Notes: generated from the letters alone by a model not told the origin. 64,000 nt of DNA from Oxalobacteraceae bacterium (GCA_947454305.1 CANGJE010000004.1:1-64000), one strand, 5' to 3'; shown: positions 30,661-41,485, numbered from the stretch's first letter. Numbers and translations: made by a program.

Positions 30661-31158
30661 TTATTTTTCCGGCGCTTGCGGTGTAGGTAAATCAAGAATC
30701 TTGATCTCTTGTTCATCAGCGCCAGGGTTAATAAAGCTTGAACCTTTACCATTACCGGCTTTAATTTCAGCCGTACCCATCTGAGCAATTCCTTGGCGAC
30801 CTTTCTTCATACCCTCATTAATTTTTTCATGAACTGCTCGCATGTAAGGCAATTTATAAGCGCGTGGTTGTAATTGATCTTTGCCTTCTTCTATCGGCGT
30901 CACCCACATATAGATCGCCCCAGGGAACTTGGGACGAGGCTCGTCAACCACTGCCGCAATCAATAAAAAGCGACTCGGCAAGGCATCGGGGCTTGGATTA
31001 CCTAACAAGCTAAACACCGCCGTATAACCATAAAAATAGAAAGCAGCAACGCCCAGTGTCAGCACCGCTTTTAACCAGCTAGGCCAGCCAGAAAAAATAA
31101 TGGCTAATGCAAATAGAAATACGAATATCGCAAAAGCGATGATGAGAGTCAGTGTCAT
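30661..31158 (-). CDS. Membrane protein, two N-terminal TM helices
   Basis: MTLTLIIAFAIFVFLFALAIIFSGWPSWLKAVLTLGVAAFYFYGYTAVF; overlaps the upstream gene stop. Confidence 0.65.
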   Translation of the reverse strand: MTLTLIIAFAIFVFLFALAIIFSGWPSWLKAVLTLGVAAFYFYGYTAVFSLLGNPSPDALPSRFLLIAAVVDEPRPKFPGAIYMWVTPIEEGKDQLQPRAYKLPYMRAVHEKINEGMKKGRQGIAQMGTAEIKAGNGKGSSFINPGADEQEIKILDLPTPQAPEK

Positions 31159-31787
31159 GTGATCGATTTCACTAAAGATTTTGGAATGGTATTGATATTG
31201 TTGACTGAGCCGTCCGGCGCGACGGTGAAGCGCAACAGCGTTGTTTCTTTGCCGCGACCTTCGAGTACCGCCTGCCCATAAAAAATCACTTCTGCTTTGG
31301 GATTGACTTTAATGACAGTCAGTGTGGCCTCTACTGGGCCACCTGCTTTCGGTTCGTTCGGATCGATCTCTTTGGTTTCATAATAATGAACGTTCGCCAC
31401 ATACTCACCTGGAATAATGCTCCGTATCGTAGTGACTTCTTGACGCAGTGGATTTACCACCTTCTTGCCATTGATGACCAGAGTGTTGTTGGAAGTGCCG
31501 CGATCATCACGATCTAAGTGCATCAAACCTGCTTCACGATTTCTAAACCACACCACTTCACCTGAGGGACCTTGCGTCCATAAATCCAAATCATTCGGAT
31601 CATTGTCGGGCCAAGAGAGCGTAATAATAAATTCAGCTTTGGCCGGTATATCACCCGACTTATTTGCCTTGGGATTAATCGACAAAAAAGCAATAATGAA
31701 GCAAAAGACGAAGGCGATGAGCATGTTGAATAACATGTCGTACATAGGATCGACCTCGGGCTCCCGCGATTTTTTTCGATTACGCAT
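31155..31787 (-). CDS. TolR/ExbD/MotB-like single-TM protein with large periplasmic domain
   Basis: Basic N-terminus, DPMYDMLFNMLIAFVFCFIIAFLS TM, then LSWPDNDPNDLDLWTQGPSGEVVW...GEYVANVHYY. Confidence 0.6.
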   Translation of the reverse strand: MRNRKKSREPEVDPMYDMLFNMLIAFVFCFIIAFLSINPKANKSGDIPAKAEFIITLSWPDNDPNDLDLWTQGPSGEVVWFRNREAGLMHLDRDDRGTSNNTLVINGKKVVNPLRQEVTTIRSIIPGEYVANVHYYETKEIDPNEPKAGGPVEATLTVIKVNPKAEVIFYGQAVLEGRGKETTLLRFTVAPDGSVNNINTIPKSLVKSIT

Positions 31788-31797
31788 CCGGAAGTCT

Positions 31798-32481
31798 CTA
31801 GTCTTTAGCTTTAATCTTTAAACCATGCAGCTGAGCTTGCACGATGAATTCATCAGCAAACCGATCGAGTCGTGTTAACTGCAAGCCCAAAAAAATATTT
31901 GCAACCAAACCCACCATAGTCGTTAGAAGTGCAATACCCAGACCTGAAGTGAGCTCACGCAGCATATCTTGCGCTTGTGACTGATCAAAATTCTGCATGT
32001 GTCCAATTTGCATCGCCAAAATAGAAAAGCCAATTACCTTACCCAGTAAACCTAATTTCAACTGCAAGCTATTCACCCACCACGCTGTGGAATGAATGCC
32101 ATGCGTACGTTCGGAGAGCACATCCATAGGCGCACCCGAATCTCTGGGATTTGCGCGCAGCGCTTCCCAATACTCATACGCCCAACTATCTTGCGGTGGT
32201 GGACTGCCCGGATTGGTTTTTTGGTATTCAAGACTTTGACGTTGACGATGTAATTCGCGGCTACGCGTACCACACCAAATCGTCGCAATACAAAACATGA
32301 TGATAATGATCATTGTGATGCCGGTAGGATCGGAATGAAGCAAAAGACTCCACACACCACGGATACCCAACAGCCATCCAGCAAAGATGAACATACCAAT
32401 CAGCGTGAACCATTCAAAAAGAATGGGTTCAATTTTTTTCTGAGATCCCGATGCCAGCATGCGGGAAAGACTGATTTTCAC
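31798..32481 (-). CDS. MotA/TolQ/ExbB proton channel family protein
   Basis: LTSGLGIALLTTMVGLVANIFLGLQLTRLDRFADEF, typical of TolQ/ExbB/MotA. Confidence 0.8.
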   Translation of the reverse strand: MKISLSRMLASGSQKKIEPILFEWFTLIGMFIFAGWLLGIRGVWSLLLHSDPTGITMIIIIMFCIATIWCGTRSRELHRQRQSLEYQKTNPGSPPPQDSWAYEYWEALRANPRDSGAPMDVLSERTHGIHSTAWWVNSLQLKLGLLGKVIGFSILAMQIGHMQNFDQSQAQDMLRELTSGLGIALLTTMVGLVANIFLGLQLTRLDRFADEFIVQAQLHGLKIKAKD

Positions 32482-32642
32482 AACAACTCCCTTGTCTCTT
32501 ATTCTTATGTGCGGTCAGTTTGCACTACCGTTTACCGCATTTTATATGCGAAGCGCGACTCACTGCGTGAATAGATTCCCTATCTGGTAAAACTAAATTT
32601 TATGGTTTTGCTAAAAAAGTAACGGCATTGCTACAACAACAC

Positions 32643-33044
32643 CTAAGTTTTCGGACCTAATTGCGGCTCAAAACCACACGCCAAAATAAAAATAGCTTCT
32701 TGCGGCGTATCCTCAGCCGGTGTCTCCCACTCCCCAGTCGACCTATCCATACTGAGCGCCTCACCTATACCCATACGGAATGGATGCGACGAAAACATCT
32801 TGGAACGCATTTGACTATGAACGCAATCGACTTCCCACAAAATTTTGGCTGATAAGTTTCCAAACTTATTCGGCACCTTGTATTCGACTAACTCCCAAAT
32901 GGCGACAGTACGACCCGGCTCAAAAAAATCATCCACAAAAAAAGCGGCATCCTCTGTTGTGTCGATCAACTTCCATTCGGCCTGCACTACTGGCGACAGA
33001 AAGAAACATACACAACCTATAAGAGATGAAAGAATTTTTTTCAT
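32643..33044 (-). CDS. Exported protein, surface-adhesin protein E-like
   Basis: Signal peptide; AEWKLIDTTEDAAFFVDDFFEPGRTVAIWELVEYK...WEVDCVHSQMR; resembles 12378-12827. Confidence 0.6.
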   Translation of the reverse strand: MKKILSSLIGCVCFFLSPVVQAEWKLIDTTEDAAFFVDDFFEPGRTVAIWELVEYKVPNKFGNLSAKILWEVDCVHSQMRSKMFSSHPFRMGIGEALSMDRSTGEWETPAEDTPQEAIFILACGFEPQLGPKT

Positions 33045-33069
33045 GTCAGGTCTGACTTGCCCACGACGA

Positions 33070-35211
33070 TCACACCTGACGTGCGATGGATTGGATAGGA
33101 ATCATCGTTGATCCTCGCTTACGTTCTTGTATCAATGGCAAACAATGTGCGTCGTCCTGATAAATAGACACGCAATCTAGACACTGGAAACACTCGCTGT
33201 AATCGACTTTACCCACGGGCGAGATCGCTTGATACTCACAACGATGACGGCAGGTCTGGCATGGTGTGCCACATTCCTCGCGACGTGCAATCCAACCCCA
33301 ACGACGCAAAGGATTCAACGCTGCCAGCGCCGCACCTAAGGGACAAATGTAACGACAATAGCCACGATAAACAAAAACGCTCAGCACCAGCAAACTCACC
33401 GCCCACACTACATACGGCCAATCGCGCACAAAATATAAACTGATCGCCGTCTTAAATGGCTCAACCTCAATCGCTAATTCCGTCGAATTCGGCAAAACCC
33501 AAATTGAACTGATCACTGCCGCTAGAACAACATATTTAATCCATTTCAACTTAGCGTCGACTGCACTACGAAAACGTCGTGGTTTCACACCTAATTTTTG
33601 AACCACCACACTCACTAATTCTTGAAAAGCGCCGAATGGACACAGCCAACCACAAAAAGTGCCGCGACCCCACACCAGCAAAGTAATAGCGACAAAGATC
33701 CAGAGAATCACCGTCATCGGATCCGTCAATAAAAAACTCAAGTCATTGCCAGTTGCAATGGCATCCAGTGACGCCGTGATATTAACTATGCTCAGCTGCC
33801 CTTGAAACATCCAACCAATCACAATTAAAGTGAATAATAAGTACGCAATGCGGAACACACTTAAACGCGAAGCATTAGCGGATGTTGCACGTTGACGAAT
33901 TAAGGCAACGCTCAGTATTACCAAGCCAGAAATCAATACCGCAATATCGATCCAACGCTTAGACCAAATATCAACCCACTCCGCATCTAACAAAGCCGAG
34001 ACACTTGCGCGCCAACCATGAAATGCATACGACAAAGGAAACTCTACGTAGGTAAACTGATTCGGGAACGATCCAAAGCGTCGGCCCAGTTTGAATGACA
34101 GATCAAATGGCTTGGATGGATTGAGAGGCGTAGCAGTATCGACAATTAAAAAATGAGCACGCGTGGCCGTTGGGTAACCAGGTACCTTAAGACCTTTGTC
34201 ATAAGCCATAGAGCGTAATTTGATTGTTTTACCTTCCTGCTGCAAAACAAAAGGAATGTCGTCAGCAATACGCTGGCTTTCATACAAAACTTTGGATAGC
34301 GGACCGCTCTCGGTAATCATTAAGGCCTGACCATCGCGTCGATTTGCACCCACTAAACGCCAGCCTTCATCATCTAGCAAGTTACGACCTATCGATGGCA
34401 AACTAATTAAGGCCACATGAAACTGTATGGCGACTTCGTCAGGCTGATTCGCTGCTTGTTTGTCAGCACCCGCCGCTTTTGTGCCTGCAAATGCTTTTTC
34501 AATTTGGGCACGTGTCAACGACATAGCCTCGACCATTCCACGTCCTTGTACTTGAGCCCAGCTTAGTGGCTTAACAGGCGCGTCATTTAGTAAGCCTTTG
34601 CTCAGAGAGATCGCATTTCCTTCACCAACGATCGTTCCATTTTTTACTGCCTCCAAATGCGCACGTGCTACCGATGTGGCTGATTGAATAATCGTTCGAT
34701 CAATTGCACGAACCGAAACCGTACCAGCCTGAACACCATGCAAAGCTGCATACTTATCATCGCGCGCTGTCTTTGCTTTGAAGTCGTAAATTTGAATATC
34801 GTGATGAATCGATAGCCCAGTATATTGAGCAGCAAATCCTGAGAGTTTGGCTATACCCGCTTCGGAGCGAAACAGGGGTTCACGATGATCCAGCAATCGC
34901 ACTTCTATGAATGCACCTTTGGTATCGATACACACCAAGATGTTGATAGGTTTGCCGCCATAACCACGTACCGGTTCGAAATCCACCGATTCGAATGCAT
35001 AACCAAATAACACCGGTTTTTGATTCTCATCGGCGGCATCACGCACAAACAGAGGCCAGACAGGTACATCGGGATTGATATCACCGACGATGTACTTGTT
35101 AGCTAAGTAGGTTTCGACATCCGATTTTTTTAGTGTGATGGCATTGACTTGAGAACACAACATCAATGACAAAAGCAACCATCGCAAAAGTGAAACAAGC
35201 CATTTTTTCAT
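33070..35211 (-). CDS. NosR/NirI-like membrane protein: FMN-binding domain + polyferredoxin
   Basis: SATS flavinylation-like motif, TM helices, CGWLCPFGAFQELV and CRYICPLGAALA, C-terminal Cys clusters. Confidence 0.85.
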   Translation of the reverse strand: MKKWLVSLLRWLLLSLMLCSQVNAITLKKSDVETYLANKYIVGDINPDVPVWPLFVRDAADENQKPVLFGYAFESVDFEPVRGYGGKPINILVCIDTKGAFIEVRLLDHREPLFRSEAGIAKLSGFAAQYTGLSIHHDIQIYDFKAKTARDDKYAALHGVQAGTVSVRAIDRTIIQSATSVARAHLEAVKNGTIVGEGNAISLSKGLLNDAPVKPLSWAQVQGRGMVEAMSLTRAQIEKAFAGTKAAGADKQAANQPDEVAIQFHVALISLPSIGRNLLDDEGWRLVGANRRDGQALMITESGPLSKVLYESQRIADDIPFVLQQEGKTIKLRSMAYDKGLKVPGYPTATRAHFLIVDTATPLNPSKPFDLSFKLGRRFGSFPNQFTYVEFPLSYAFHGWRASVSALLDAEWVDIWSKRWIDIAVLISGLVILSVALIRQRATSANASRLSVFRIAYLLFTLIVIGWMFQGQLSIVNITASLDAIATGNDLSFLLTDPMTVILWIFVAITLLVWGRGTFCGWLCPFGAFQELVSVVVQKLGVKPRRFRSAVDAKLKWIKYVVLAAVISSIWVLPNSTELAIEVEPFKTAISLYFVRDWPYVVWAVSLLVLSVFVYRGYCRYICPLGAALAALNPLRRWGWIARREECGTPCQTCRHRCEYQAISPVGKVDYSECFQCLDCVSIYQDDAHCLPLIQERKRGSTMIPIQSIARQV

Positions 35212-35382
35212 TAGACCGCACTTCTCTCGTTTAATTTTTATAGGTAGTCGAGGTGAAATAGCAGTCAGGAGGCTTGTCAAAAAACCATCCGAGGCTATGC
35301 TACTGCGACACGTCGCATGGTAAAGCGATAGTGAATGGAGTGAGAAGCATACCCCTACATAACTAGGGGTTATGCAAAACCA

Positions 35383-36606
35383 CTAATACGTCTCAACGTG
35401 AAAGCGACCTTCAGCCACCATCGTTGAATGCAAATGAGTCCAGTCAAGATTCGCAGCACGACACATATCACTCAGCGCTTCCATTACTCCCGCCTCCATA
35501 CCTTTTAAACCGCAGATATAGATATACGTATCGCCTTGTAATAACTCGGTGACTGATTTGTAAGCTTCACGTAATTTATCTTGCACGTAAACACGTGGTT
35601 CACCATCGACACGAGAAAATGCCAGATGCTGTTCAATAAAGCTGGCCGGTAATTTGCGCAGAGGACCAAAATAAGGAAGTTCAGCCGGACTACGAGCGCC
35701 GAAGAACAACATTAATTTGCCATCGACTGGCTTTGAATGCATCTGCAAACGACGGCGATATTCTGTCATCGCTCGCATAGGAGCGGCACCCGTTCCCGTA
35801 CAAATCATCAGTAAGTTAGAACCAGAATGATTCGGCATTAAAAAGCGATCACCAAACGGACCCGTCACTTGGACCTTGTCACCTTTTTGCAGGTCACACA
35901 GGTAATTTGATGCCACACCTTTGATTTGCTTACCCTCTTCTTCCAGCAAGACTCGTTTCACTGTGAGGGCTAGATTGTTATAACCCGCGCGCTCACCATC
36001 ACGTGCACTCGCTACTGAGTACATACGCAAGTAATGCGGCTTACCTGAAGCATCGGTACCGGGTGGAATCACACCGATAGACTGCCCCTCCAATACGGGA
36101 AAAATCTGATTACCAAAATCTAAGACTATATGTCTAACATCGCTCTCGGCTTGCGCATCGGTTAATCGATAATTTCCGGTCACAGTAGCGATTACCGGAT
36201 GGCGAATATCAAACAAATTCAACTGCGGTTTTTCTGCAGAATGCGGCGGTATTAATGACGTCGCTGAGACGGCAGCGTTATGTTGAGGTACCGCCTCAAT
36301 TACAGCAGTCGCTAACGATTCTTCGGGGATGTCTTGTTGCGCAGGGAGTTCATCCCACGTTAGTTGATCCGCCACTGAGTAAGCAGCGACCTTAGGAATC
36401 ATGCGCCAATGATCGATAGAACCTGTGGGACACGGTGGCACACAGGCATTACAGCCGTTGCAAATCGCGGGATCAACCACATAGTTGCGATCATCATGCG
36501 TGATCGCATCAATCGGACAGGTCTCTTCACAGGTATTGCACCGTATGCAAACCTCGGGATCAATCAGGTGCTGACGTATCAGCACCCGGACATCATTGGC
36601 GCTCAT
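35383..36606 (-). CDS. boxA: Benzoyl-CoA 2,3-epoxidase reductase subunit BoxA
   Basis: Two 4Fe-4S motifs ([24 protein letters not shown]) + FNR-like domain; next to boxB and boxC; start MSANDV at 36606. Confidence 0.92.
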   Translation of the reverse strand: MSANDVRVLIRQHLIDPEVCIRCNTCEETCPIDAITHDDRNYVVDPAICNGCNACVPPCPTGSIDHWRMIPKVAAYSVADQLTWDELPAQQDIPEESLATAVIEAVPQHNAAVSATSLIPPHSAEKPQLNLFDIRHPVIATVTGNYRLTDAQAESDVRHIVLDFGNQIFPVLEGQSIGVIPPGTDASGKPHYLRMYSVASARDGERAGYNNLALTVKRVLLEEEGKQIKGVASNYLCDLQKGDKVQVTGPFGDRFLMPNHSGSNLLMICTGTGAAPMRAMTEYRRRLQMHSKPVDGKLMLFFGARSPAELPYFGPLRKLPASFIEQHLAFSRVDGEPRVYVQDKLREAYKSVTELLQGDTYIYICGLKGMEAGVMEALSDMCRAANLDWTHLHSTMVAEGRFHVETY

Positions 36607-36613
36607 TCTTCGA

Positions 36614-38041
36614 TCAGTTAAAGCGCACGTAGTCAAAATCAATCGGCTGACGATTGATACCGACAGGTGGAGGTGCAATCCAATTAGCCATCTTGCCTGG
36701 CTCAATCACACGCCCCATCAGTGAAGCCACATACACGCGATCTTCTTCAGTTGGCAACCAAGTACGCACATTCGCTTGCCACTCGGCTTCAGAAATCACC
36801 CGACCATCAGGTGAAACACGCATACCCGCAAAACTTCCAATGTGACGATTGAATGCTTTGTGCGGTGCTTGCAAGCGGAATGACAAACCCGCTTTTTCAA
36901 TCACTTTATTCCAGCGACCAATACCGGCAATGGAATCTTTAATGTAATCGTCACGCAAAACTTCATTCAATGAATTTAACATCGGCACTTCTTTTTCTAC
37001 TAGCTTGCCGTTTTGAACTTCGAGAATACGATAGTGCTCACCCTTGAGCATGTGATCATCATCACGCTTAGTTTCTTCGTAGCGACCTTTTAAACCAGAA
37101 CTATAGAAAGTCGCTGCATTCGACGACTGATCAGCACCAAACAAATCGATGGTGACACTAAAGTGGAAATTCAAATAACGCTGCAGGGTAGGCAAATCAA
37201 TCACACCTTGCTGACGGACTTGCTCAGGATCTTCAATGCCATGCTCTTTCATGATTTGGCAGGTACGTTGAATCGTGCGCGAAATACCTGATTCACCCAC
37301 AAACATGTGATGTGCTTCTTCGGTCAACATAAAACGGCACGTGCGCGCCAACGGATCAAAGCCTGATTCTGCTAATGCGCATAATTGAAATTTACCGTCA
37401 CGGTCAGTGAAGTACGTGAACATATAAAACGCCAACCAATCGGGAGTCTCTTCATTGAAGGCTTCCAAAATACGCGGGTTATCTTGATCGCCTGAATTAC
37501 GATGCAACAGTGCTTCAGCTTCCTCGCGACCATCACGACCGAAGTATTTATGCAGCAGATACACCATTGCCCACAAGTGACGTCCCTCTTCCACATTAAT
37601 TTGAAAGAGATTGCGTAAATCGTATTGTGAAGGTGCAGTTAAGCCGAGATGACGCTGCTGTTCAACGGACGCAGGCTCGGTATCACCTTGGGTCACGATA
37701 ATGCGGCGCAAATTCGCGCGGTGCTCACCAGGCACATCTTGCCAAGCCGCTTCGCCTTTATGTTCGCCGAAATGCACCTGACGATTTTCGTCTTGCGCTG
37801 CTAGAAAAATACCCCAACGGTAGTCAGGCATTTTTACATGACCGAAGTGTGCCCAGCCTTCGGGCGTCGTGCTCACCGCAGTACGCAAATACACATCAAA
37901 ACCGTGCGAGCCATCCGGCCCCATATCCTGCCACCATTGTAAATAATTAGGCTGCCAATGTTCCAACGCACGCTGCAAAGTACGATCCTCAGAGAGGTTG
38001 ACATTGTTAGGAATTTTTTCACTGTAATTAATGGAACTCAC
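36614..38041 (-). CDS. boxB: Benzoyl-CoA 2,3-epoxidase oxygenase subunit BoxB
   Basis: Characteristic BoxB sequence ([43 protein letters not shown]). Confidence 0.95.
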   Translation of the reverse strand: MSSINYSEKIPNNVNLSEDRTLQRALEHWQPNYLQWWQDMGPDGSHGFDVYLRTAVSTTPEGWAHFGHVKMPDYRWGIFLAAQDENRQVHFGEHKGEAAWQDVPGEHRANLRRIIVTQGDTEPASVEQQRHLGLTAPSQYDLRNLFQINVEEGRHLWAMVYLLHKYFGRDGREEAEALLHRNSGDQDNPRILEAFNEETPDWLAFYMFTYFTDRDGKFQLCALAESGFDPLARTCRFMLTEEAHHMFVGESGISRTIQRTCQIMKEHGIEDPEQVRQQGVIDLPTLQRYLNFHFSVTIDLFGADQSSNAATFYSSGLKGRYEETKRDDDHMLKGEHYRILEVQNGKLVEKEVPMLNSLNEVLRDDYIKDSIAGIGRWNKVIEKAGLSFRLQAPHKAFNRHIGSFAGMRVSPDGRVISEAEWQANVRTWLPTEEDRVYVASLMGRVIEPGKMANWIAPPPVGINRQPIDFDYVRFN

Positions 38042-38071
38042 GACCGCTCCTTGAGAAGATAAATAAATTTT

Positions 38072-39730
38072 TTACACACGTTCGAAATCAAATTTGGCTT
38101 TGTTACCGCTGCCATATACTTTCAGCGCACCCAACTCACCGACTGCATTGGGGCGATTAAAAATCCAGTTCTGCCAAGCAGAGAGACGACCGAACACGCG
38201 CGTGGCCATATTTTCTTTGCCATTAAAACGAAGATTTGCTTCCAAGCCTGTCAGTGCATCGGGTGACATGCTGGCGCGCTCTTCGAGTGCCATGCGAATT
38301 TCATCGGCCCAATCGATATCGTCGGGATTCGAGGTGATCAATCCCAACGCCATAGCTGCATCTGCATCCAGTGCTTGTCCTATGCTGGCGCGCGCTGCTG
38401 CGATTTCTGTTTCGTTGTCATAAAAGCGGCGAGCCAGACGCGACTGGCCCGTGATCATGGGCAGTGGCCCAAAATTCATTGCAGATAACTGCAAGTGCGG
38501 TGCTGTTTCTGGTGCATCGGGCAAGGCCAGCATGTAACTGCGATCGGCTGCGAATGCCAACTCGGCCAAGGTGCCTGCGAAGCAGCTTGATTCATCAATT
38601 AATGCAAACAAGCTGCGTGAAGAAACATCGATGCGCGCCAAAGTGCGTCGTAACAAGCCTATGGTTTCACGTACCAACCAATGAGACTGATGCGCCATCA
38701 ACACGTCATCACAGGCCAACACTGCTTTAGCATCGCCGGCTGTTTTTAATAACCAGGTACCGATATCTATTTCATTCGTGCGCAAATGCAAAATAGCGTC
38801 GTCAAGTTCGCGAGCCATTTGCAACGGCCACCAATGTACTCCGGCTGCTTCAATCGCTTGAATGTTAGTAGGTTGTGACGTGGTTGGTGCAGATACGGTG
38901 ACAGTTGCAGTACGTGCATGACGATCAATCACTATCTTCACAAATTCATACTCCACGCCATGCTCTGACATCTGCCGTGCTAGTGGCGATAGCTTGACGC
39001 CTTTGCCATCGGCGGGGCGATCACTCTGTGAGGCTAATGCTAAAGCGCGCTCTTGAATCGCTTGCGCAAACACGGCGGGCTTTGCGATCGCATCAACTAA
39101 TTTCCAGTCTTTGGCTTTTTGTCCGCGCACACCTTCGGAGGTGGTGCAAAAAATATCGGCATGATCATGTCGCACTTTGCGTTTGTCGGTAAGCCGTGTA
39201 AGACCACCCGTACCCGGAAGTACGCCAAGCAAAGGCACTTCCGGCAAACTGACTGCCGACGAGCGATCATCTACCAAAATAATTTCATCGCAGGCAGCGG
39301 CTAACTCATAACCACCGCCAGCGCAGGCACCATTAACAGCCGCTATAAATTTAAGACCAGAGTGTTGACTGGAATCTTCCAAACCATTGCGCGTCTCATT
39401 GGTGAACTTACAAAAATTCACTTTCCATGCGTGTGAAGATTTACCGAGCATGAAAATATTCGCGCCCGAACAAAAGATGCGATCACGTCCACCGGTGATA
39501 ACAACGGTTCTAACTGCGGGATGCTCAAAACGTATGCGTTGAACGGCGTCGTACAACTCGATGTCCACACCCAAATCGTAAGAATTTAATTTGAGCTTGT
39601 AGCCTTCGCGCAGACCACCGTCTTCATCGACCTTCATGGTCAGTGTCGCCACCGGACCATCCGTGCTCAAAGTCCAATGCCGATAATGTTCTGGCGAGGT
39701 CGCGTAATCGACAGCAAGTACTTGGCTCAT
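38072..39730 (-). CDS. boxC: 2,3-epoxybenzoyl-CoA dihydrolase BoxC
   Basis: Crotonase-type ORF of BoxC length (FCSGANIFMLGKSSHAWKVNFCKFTNETRNG). Confidence 0.95.
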   Translation of the reverse strand: MSQVLAVDYATSPEHYRHWTLSTDGPVATLTMKVDEDGGLREGYKLKLNSYDLGVDIELYDAVQRIRFEHPAVRTVVITGGRDRIFCSGANIFMLGKSSHAWKVNFCKFTNETRNGLEDSSQHSGLKFIAAVNGACAGGGYELAAACDEIILVDDRSSAVSLPEVPLLGVLPGTGGLTRLTDKRKVRHDHADIFCTTSEGVRGQKAKDWKLVDAIAKPAVFAQAIQERALALASQSDRPADGKGVKLSPLARQMSEHGVEYEFVKIVIDRHARTATVTVSAPTTSQPTNIQAIEAAGVHWWPLQMARELDDAILHLRTNEIDIGTWLLKTAGDAKAVLACDDVLMAHQSHWLVRETIGLLRRTLARIDVSSRSLFALIDESSCFAGTLAELAFAADRSYMLALPDAPETAPHLQLSAMNFGPLPMITGQSRLARRFYDNETEIAAARASIGQALDADAAMALGLITSNPDDIDWADEIRMALEERASMSPDALTGLEANLRFNGKENMATRVFGRLSAWQNWIFNRPNAVGELGALKVYGSGNKAKFDFERV

Positions 39731-39742
39731 GGGTCACCCGAT

Positions 39743-39756
39743 TGCAATATGGTGCA
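39743..39756. promoter_or_regulatory. Candidate BoxR operator upstream of boxC
   Basis: TGCAATATGGTGCA (TGCA-N6-TGCA), with more TGCA at 39761 and 39782. Confidence 0.55.
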
Positions 39757-39872
39757 TTAATGCACGAAAAACGCATTATATTGCATTTCAGCAAGGCCGC
39801 CAAACAAAATGAGCCCGTCGCTGCTGGGCTGGCGGGTGTTTCTTGGGTCAGGCTTGAGGCGCTGAGCTTGCC

Positions 39873-40577
39873 CTACCAAGGAATGTGTTGCCCCGCATGG
39901 TCAACGAAGTGAGCGCGACCGTTGGCAGGCAGACCACTTAAAACAGCCATCAGCTTGCTAACGGACAGTTCGGGTGCCATTGCCTGATTAGCCGGTACAA
40001 AGGAGGACGATAAACGGGACTGCACTGTGCCCGGCTGTAAAGCGGCAAACACTGCCAGCGGGCGCTTACGAGCAAGCTCGATGGCGGCTGTTTGCAACAG
40101 CATATTGCGTGCGGCTTTGGCGGCACGGTAGCCATACCAACCGCCTTTGTGATTATCTTGAATACTGCCCACGCGCGCAGATAGGGTGGCGTACACCGCC
40201 CGTTCATTGGTGGCCAACAAAGTCGAAAAATGTTTCATTAACAGCGCAGGACCCACTGCATTGATTTCAAATTGCTTGAGCAAGTGCTGAGCGTTCAATG
40301 CGTCGATTCGTTTTTCTGGTCCAACGCCATCGATGGTTAATGCGCCGGTCGCATCAATAATCCATTGGAATGCGGCCGAACCCTGAGAGGAGCTATCGCT
40401 GCGCAGCGCGGCGGCGCAGCTAGCCATGCTGTCCTCATTTTGTAAATCAAATGCGGGTGAGCTACTGCGTGATAAACCCACTGCGAGACGGCAATTGGGA
40501 TCGGATTGAAAGTACGCTAACCAAGCTTGTCCTATCGCTCCGGTAGAACCAAGTACTAAGGCTTGGTAGGCATTCAT
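39873..40577 (-). CDS. Short-chain dehydrogenase/reductase family protein
   Basis: VLGSTGAIGQAW nucleotide-binding start; GWYGYRAAKAARNML (YxxxK). Confidence 0.8.
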   Translation of the reverse strand: MNAYQALVLGSTGAIGQAWLAYFQSDPNCRLAVGLSRSSSPAFDLQNEDSMASCAAALRSDSSSQGSAAFQWIIDATGALTIDGVGPEKRIDALNAQHLLKQFEINAVGPALLMKHFSTLLATNERAVYATLSARVGSIQDNHKGGWYGYRAAKAARNMLLQTAAIELARKRPLAVFAALQPGTVQSRLSSSFVPANQAMAPELSVSKLMAVLSGLPANGRAHFVDHAGQHIPW

Positions 40578-40615
40578 GTCTGCTTCGCTTTATTTGAAAC
40601 GAGATAAGCGTCGCA

Positions 40616-41485
40616 TTACAGCGCTTGCTCGACTAATCGTGTGAATGCTTGCTGCTCTGATAAACCGCTGGTATCCAAAACCTTATCTGCTTTCGAATAA
40701 AACTGAGCACGACTTTCTAGGATGCGCTTGAGATCGTCCATCGCTTCGCGATTACCTGACATCGGTCGCTTATCACCTTGTGCGAGTACGCGCGCCATGT
40801 GTTCTTCCGGCGATGCTTTCAACCACACGGTGTAGCAATGCGAGAGCAGCAAATTAAAGGTCGCGGGTTCGGACACCATACCTCCGGGCGTGGCAATAAC
40901 GGCATGCGTGTGCTGAGCAATCACCGCTTCGAGCGCGCGCTGCTCATAACGGCGATAGGCCGTTTGCCCATACAACGCATGAATCTCTGCGATGCTGCAG
41001 CCGGCCAGCGTCTCTATCTGAGCAGACAGCTCGATGAACGGTACGTTCCATTGATCGGCTAACTGCTTGCCTAAACTGGATTTACCGGCACCGCGCAAAC
41101 CGATGAGTGCAATCCGCTGGCGACGTGAGTTTTCACTCGCAGGAGAATCAAATAATTCGCCCAATAAAGCTCGAGCCTTGGCTAACTCAACATCGGTTCG
41201 GCCGCGAAGAATTTCGCGAATCATCAACCAGTCTGGTGAGGAAGCGGTTTCATCGCCTGTCATCTCTGCCAGCGAGCAATTAAGTACTGAGCTTAATTGT
41301 CGTAAAAACTGTATCGATGCATTACCCACTCCCGACTCAACGTTGGCAACATGGCGCTCGGAGACTTCAGCCATCTGCGCCAAGGCTTTGCGTGTCAGAC
41401 CACGTCGGGCGCGCAAAAGCTTGAGGCGCTCTCCGAGAGAAATCAAAAAGGGATCTTTGTCGGTATCGTCAGAATCACTGGTCAT
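40616..41485 (-). CDS. boxR: BoxR/BzdR-type regulator: HTH-XRE + shikimate kinase-like domain
   Basis: HTH (LTRKALAQMAEVSERHVANVESGVGNASI) + IALIGLRGAGKSSLGKQLADQ. Confidence 0.9.
   Translation of the reverse strand: MTSDSDDTDKDPFLISLGERLKLLRARRGLTRKALAQMAEVSERHVANVESGVGNASIQFLRQLSSVLNCSLAEMTGDETASSPDWLMIREILRGRTDVELAKARALLGELFDSPASENSRRQRIALIGLRGAGKSSLGKQLADQWNVPFIELSAQIETLAGCSIAEIHALYGQTAYRRYEQRALEAVIAQHTHAVIATPGGMVSEPATFNLLLSHCYTVWLKASPEEHMARVLAQGDKRPMSGNREAMDDLKRILESRAQFYSKADKVLDTSGLSEQQAFTRLVEQAL

Noticed and set aside
29946-32481. Zorya-type anti-phage defence from the MotA/TolQ-like protein
   Set aside because: No ZorC, ZorD helicase or ZorE nuclease; the partner does not look like ZorB.
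33070-35211. Calling nosR and inferring nitrous oxide reduction
   Set aside because: No nosZ/nosDFY nearby; only NosR-like architecture is supported.
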